Shown one piece after another: positions 4,788 to 5,197 of a stretch of 5,197 nucleotides of DNA. How positions within the stretch are numbered: position 1 is the first letter of the stretch; every line of letters starts with the position of its first letter. Source of the DNA: Christensenella sp. UBA4247 (GTDB lineage: Bacteria > Bacillota > Clostridia > Christensenellales > CAG-1252); assembly GCA_002395405.1 (NCBI GenBank), contig DGWX01000021.1, forward strand, positions 1 to 5,197. The letters run 5' to 3'. The notes beneath the pieces were generated by a model. It searched no databases. It was not told where the DNA came from and was given only the letters and a program-made list of their open reading frames with translations. The position numbers and the translations under genes are program-made.

Positions 4788-5197
4788 TCGTAAACTCCAA
4801 TTCCTTCCATACTTCTTTGAAAAGTTCGGAAAATTTCTCGTCCTCCCTTCTCTCGATAGACGAAAGGTTTTTATCGATCGTATTATTGAATATTTTTTTC
4901 AGACGCGCGGGTCTTTTGGATAAAACGGCGATCCTATCGCACAGAGCGATCGCTTCGCTGATATCGTGCGTAACGAGGATCGCGCTGATCTTCTCTTGGG
5001 TAATGATCCGCCTGACGTCTTCCGCGACGTTCAGCCGCGTTTGGAAATCCAAAGCGGAAAACGGTTCGTCCAAAAGAACGAGTTTGGGACGAAGTGCGAG
5101 CGTCCTTATCAATGCGACGCGCTGACGCATACCGCCCGAGAGTTCGGAAGGTTTTTTCCGAATAAAATCGCCAAGACTGTATTTTTCGAGAAGGGAT
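4759..5197 (-). CDS. ABC transporter ATP-binding protein, SsuB/TauB-like (C-terminal part, starts outside window)
   Basis: ATPase that powers the permease encoded just downstream. The frame is open from the window edge; 146 residues are visible. In order: the Q-loop-to-signature helical region (SLLEKYSLGDFIRKKPSE), the ABC signature LSGGMRQR, Walker B LVLLDEPF with catalytic Glu, D-loop SALD, and H-loop LVTHDISEA. A C-terminal tail of about 60 residues follows, rich in Lys and Glu. Walker A and the Q-loop are outside the window. The protein cannot begin at the Met of the signature motif (5130), because that would remove the nucleotide-binding core. The family serves nitrate/sulfonate/taurine and related small-molecule importers. 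The end of the gene carries the ribosome binding site of the permease. Confidence 0.95.
   Translation of the reverse strand, partial: SLLEKYSLGDFIRKKPSELSGGMRQRVALIRTLALRPKLVLLDEPFSALDFQTRLNVAEDVRRIITQEKISAILVTHDISEAIALCDRIAVLSKRPARLKKIFNNTIDKNLSSIERREDEKFSELFKEVWKELEFTNEKETESCV
4795..4798 (-). promoter_or_regulatory. Ribosome binding site of the ABC permease, inside the ATPase gene
   Basis: GGAG on the minus strand lies 7 nt before the permease ATG (4787-4785), within the last 40 nt of the ATPase frame. It supports the 29-nt overlap as real and not a wrongly chosen start. Confidence 0.75.

Overview
The window looks like chromosomal DNA from a Firmicute, probably an uncultured clostridial lineage. 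The reasons are a large, Alu-domain-containing SRP RNA of the Bacillus/Clostridium type, a eukaryote-like (type 2) isoleucyl-tRNA synthetase, strong purine-rich ribosome binding sites, and base composition in the mid-40s percent GC judged by eye. No mobile element, CRISPR array or phage gene is visible.

Layout. A minus-strand unit occupies about 2353 down to 1. It has a strong extended -10 promoter (2325-2353), the SRP RNA gene (about 2319-2049), a gene for a NYN ribonuclease-like protein with a C-terminal OST-HTH/LOTUS domain (2005-1244), and ileS (1208-1, running off the window). Gaps are 43 and 35 nt, so read-through from the SRP RNA promoter into both protein genes is possible. There is no room for a T-box leader directly before ileS. 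Back to back with this promoter, a plus-strand gene (2470-3375) encodes a single-pass membrane protein of unknown role with a possible SPOR-like extracytoplasmic domain. It is followed by a dCMP deaminase gene (3461-3916). From the right edge, a minus-strand ABC importer pair enters: an ATPase (partial, 5197-4759) and a permease (4787-3981), overlapping by 29 nt and of the nitrate/sulfonate/taurine-type family. It converges on the dCMP deaminase gene, and one hairpin (3951-3982) can terminate both.

Function. The left half is information processing: protein targeting RNA, a predicted RNA-acting protein and a tRNA synthetase. The middle adds pyrimidine deoxynucleotide supply (dCMP to dUMP) and an envelope protein. 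The right end is solute import with unknown substrate. All genes have recognisable parts. The least ordinary features are the SRP RNA / NYN-LOTUS / ileS arrangement and the unrecognised membrane protein.
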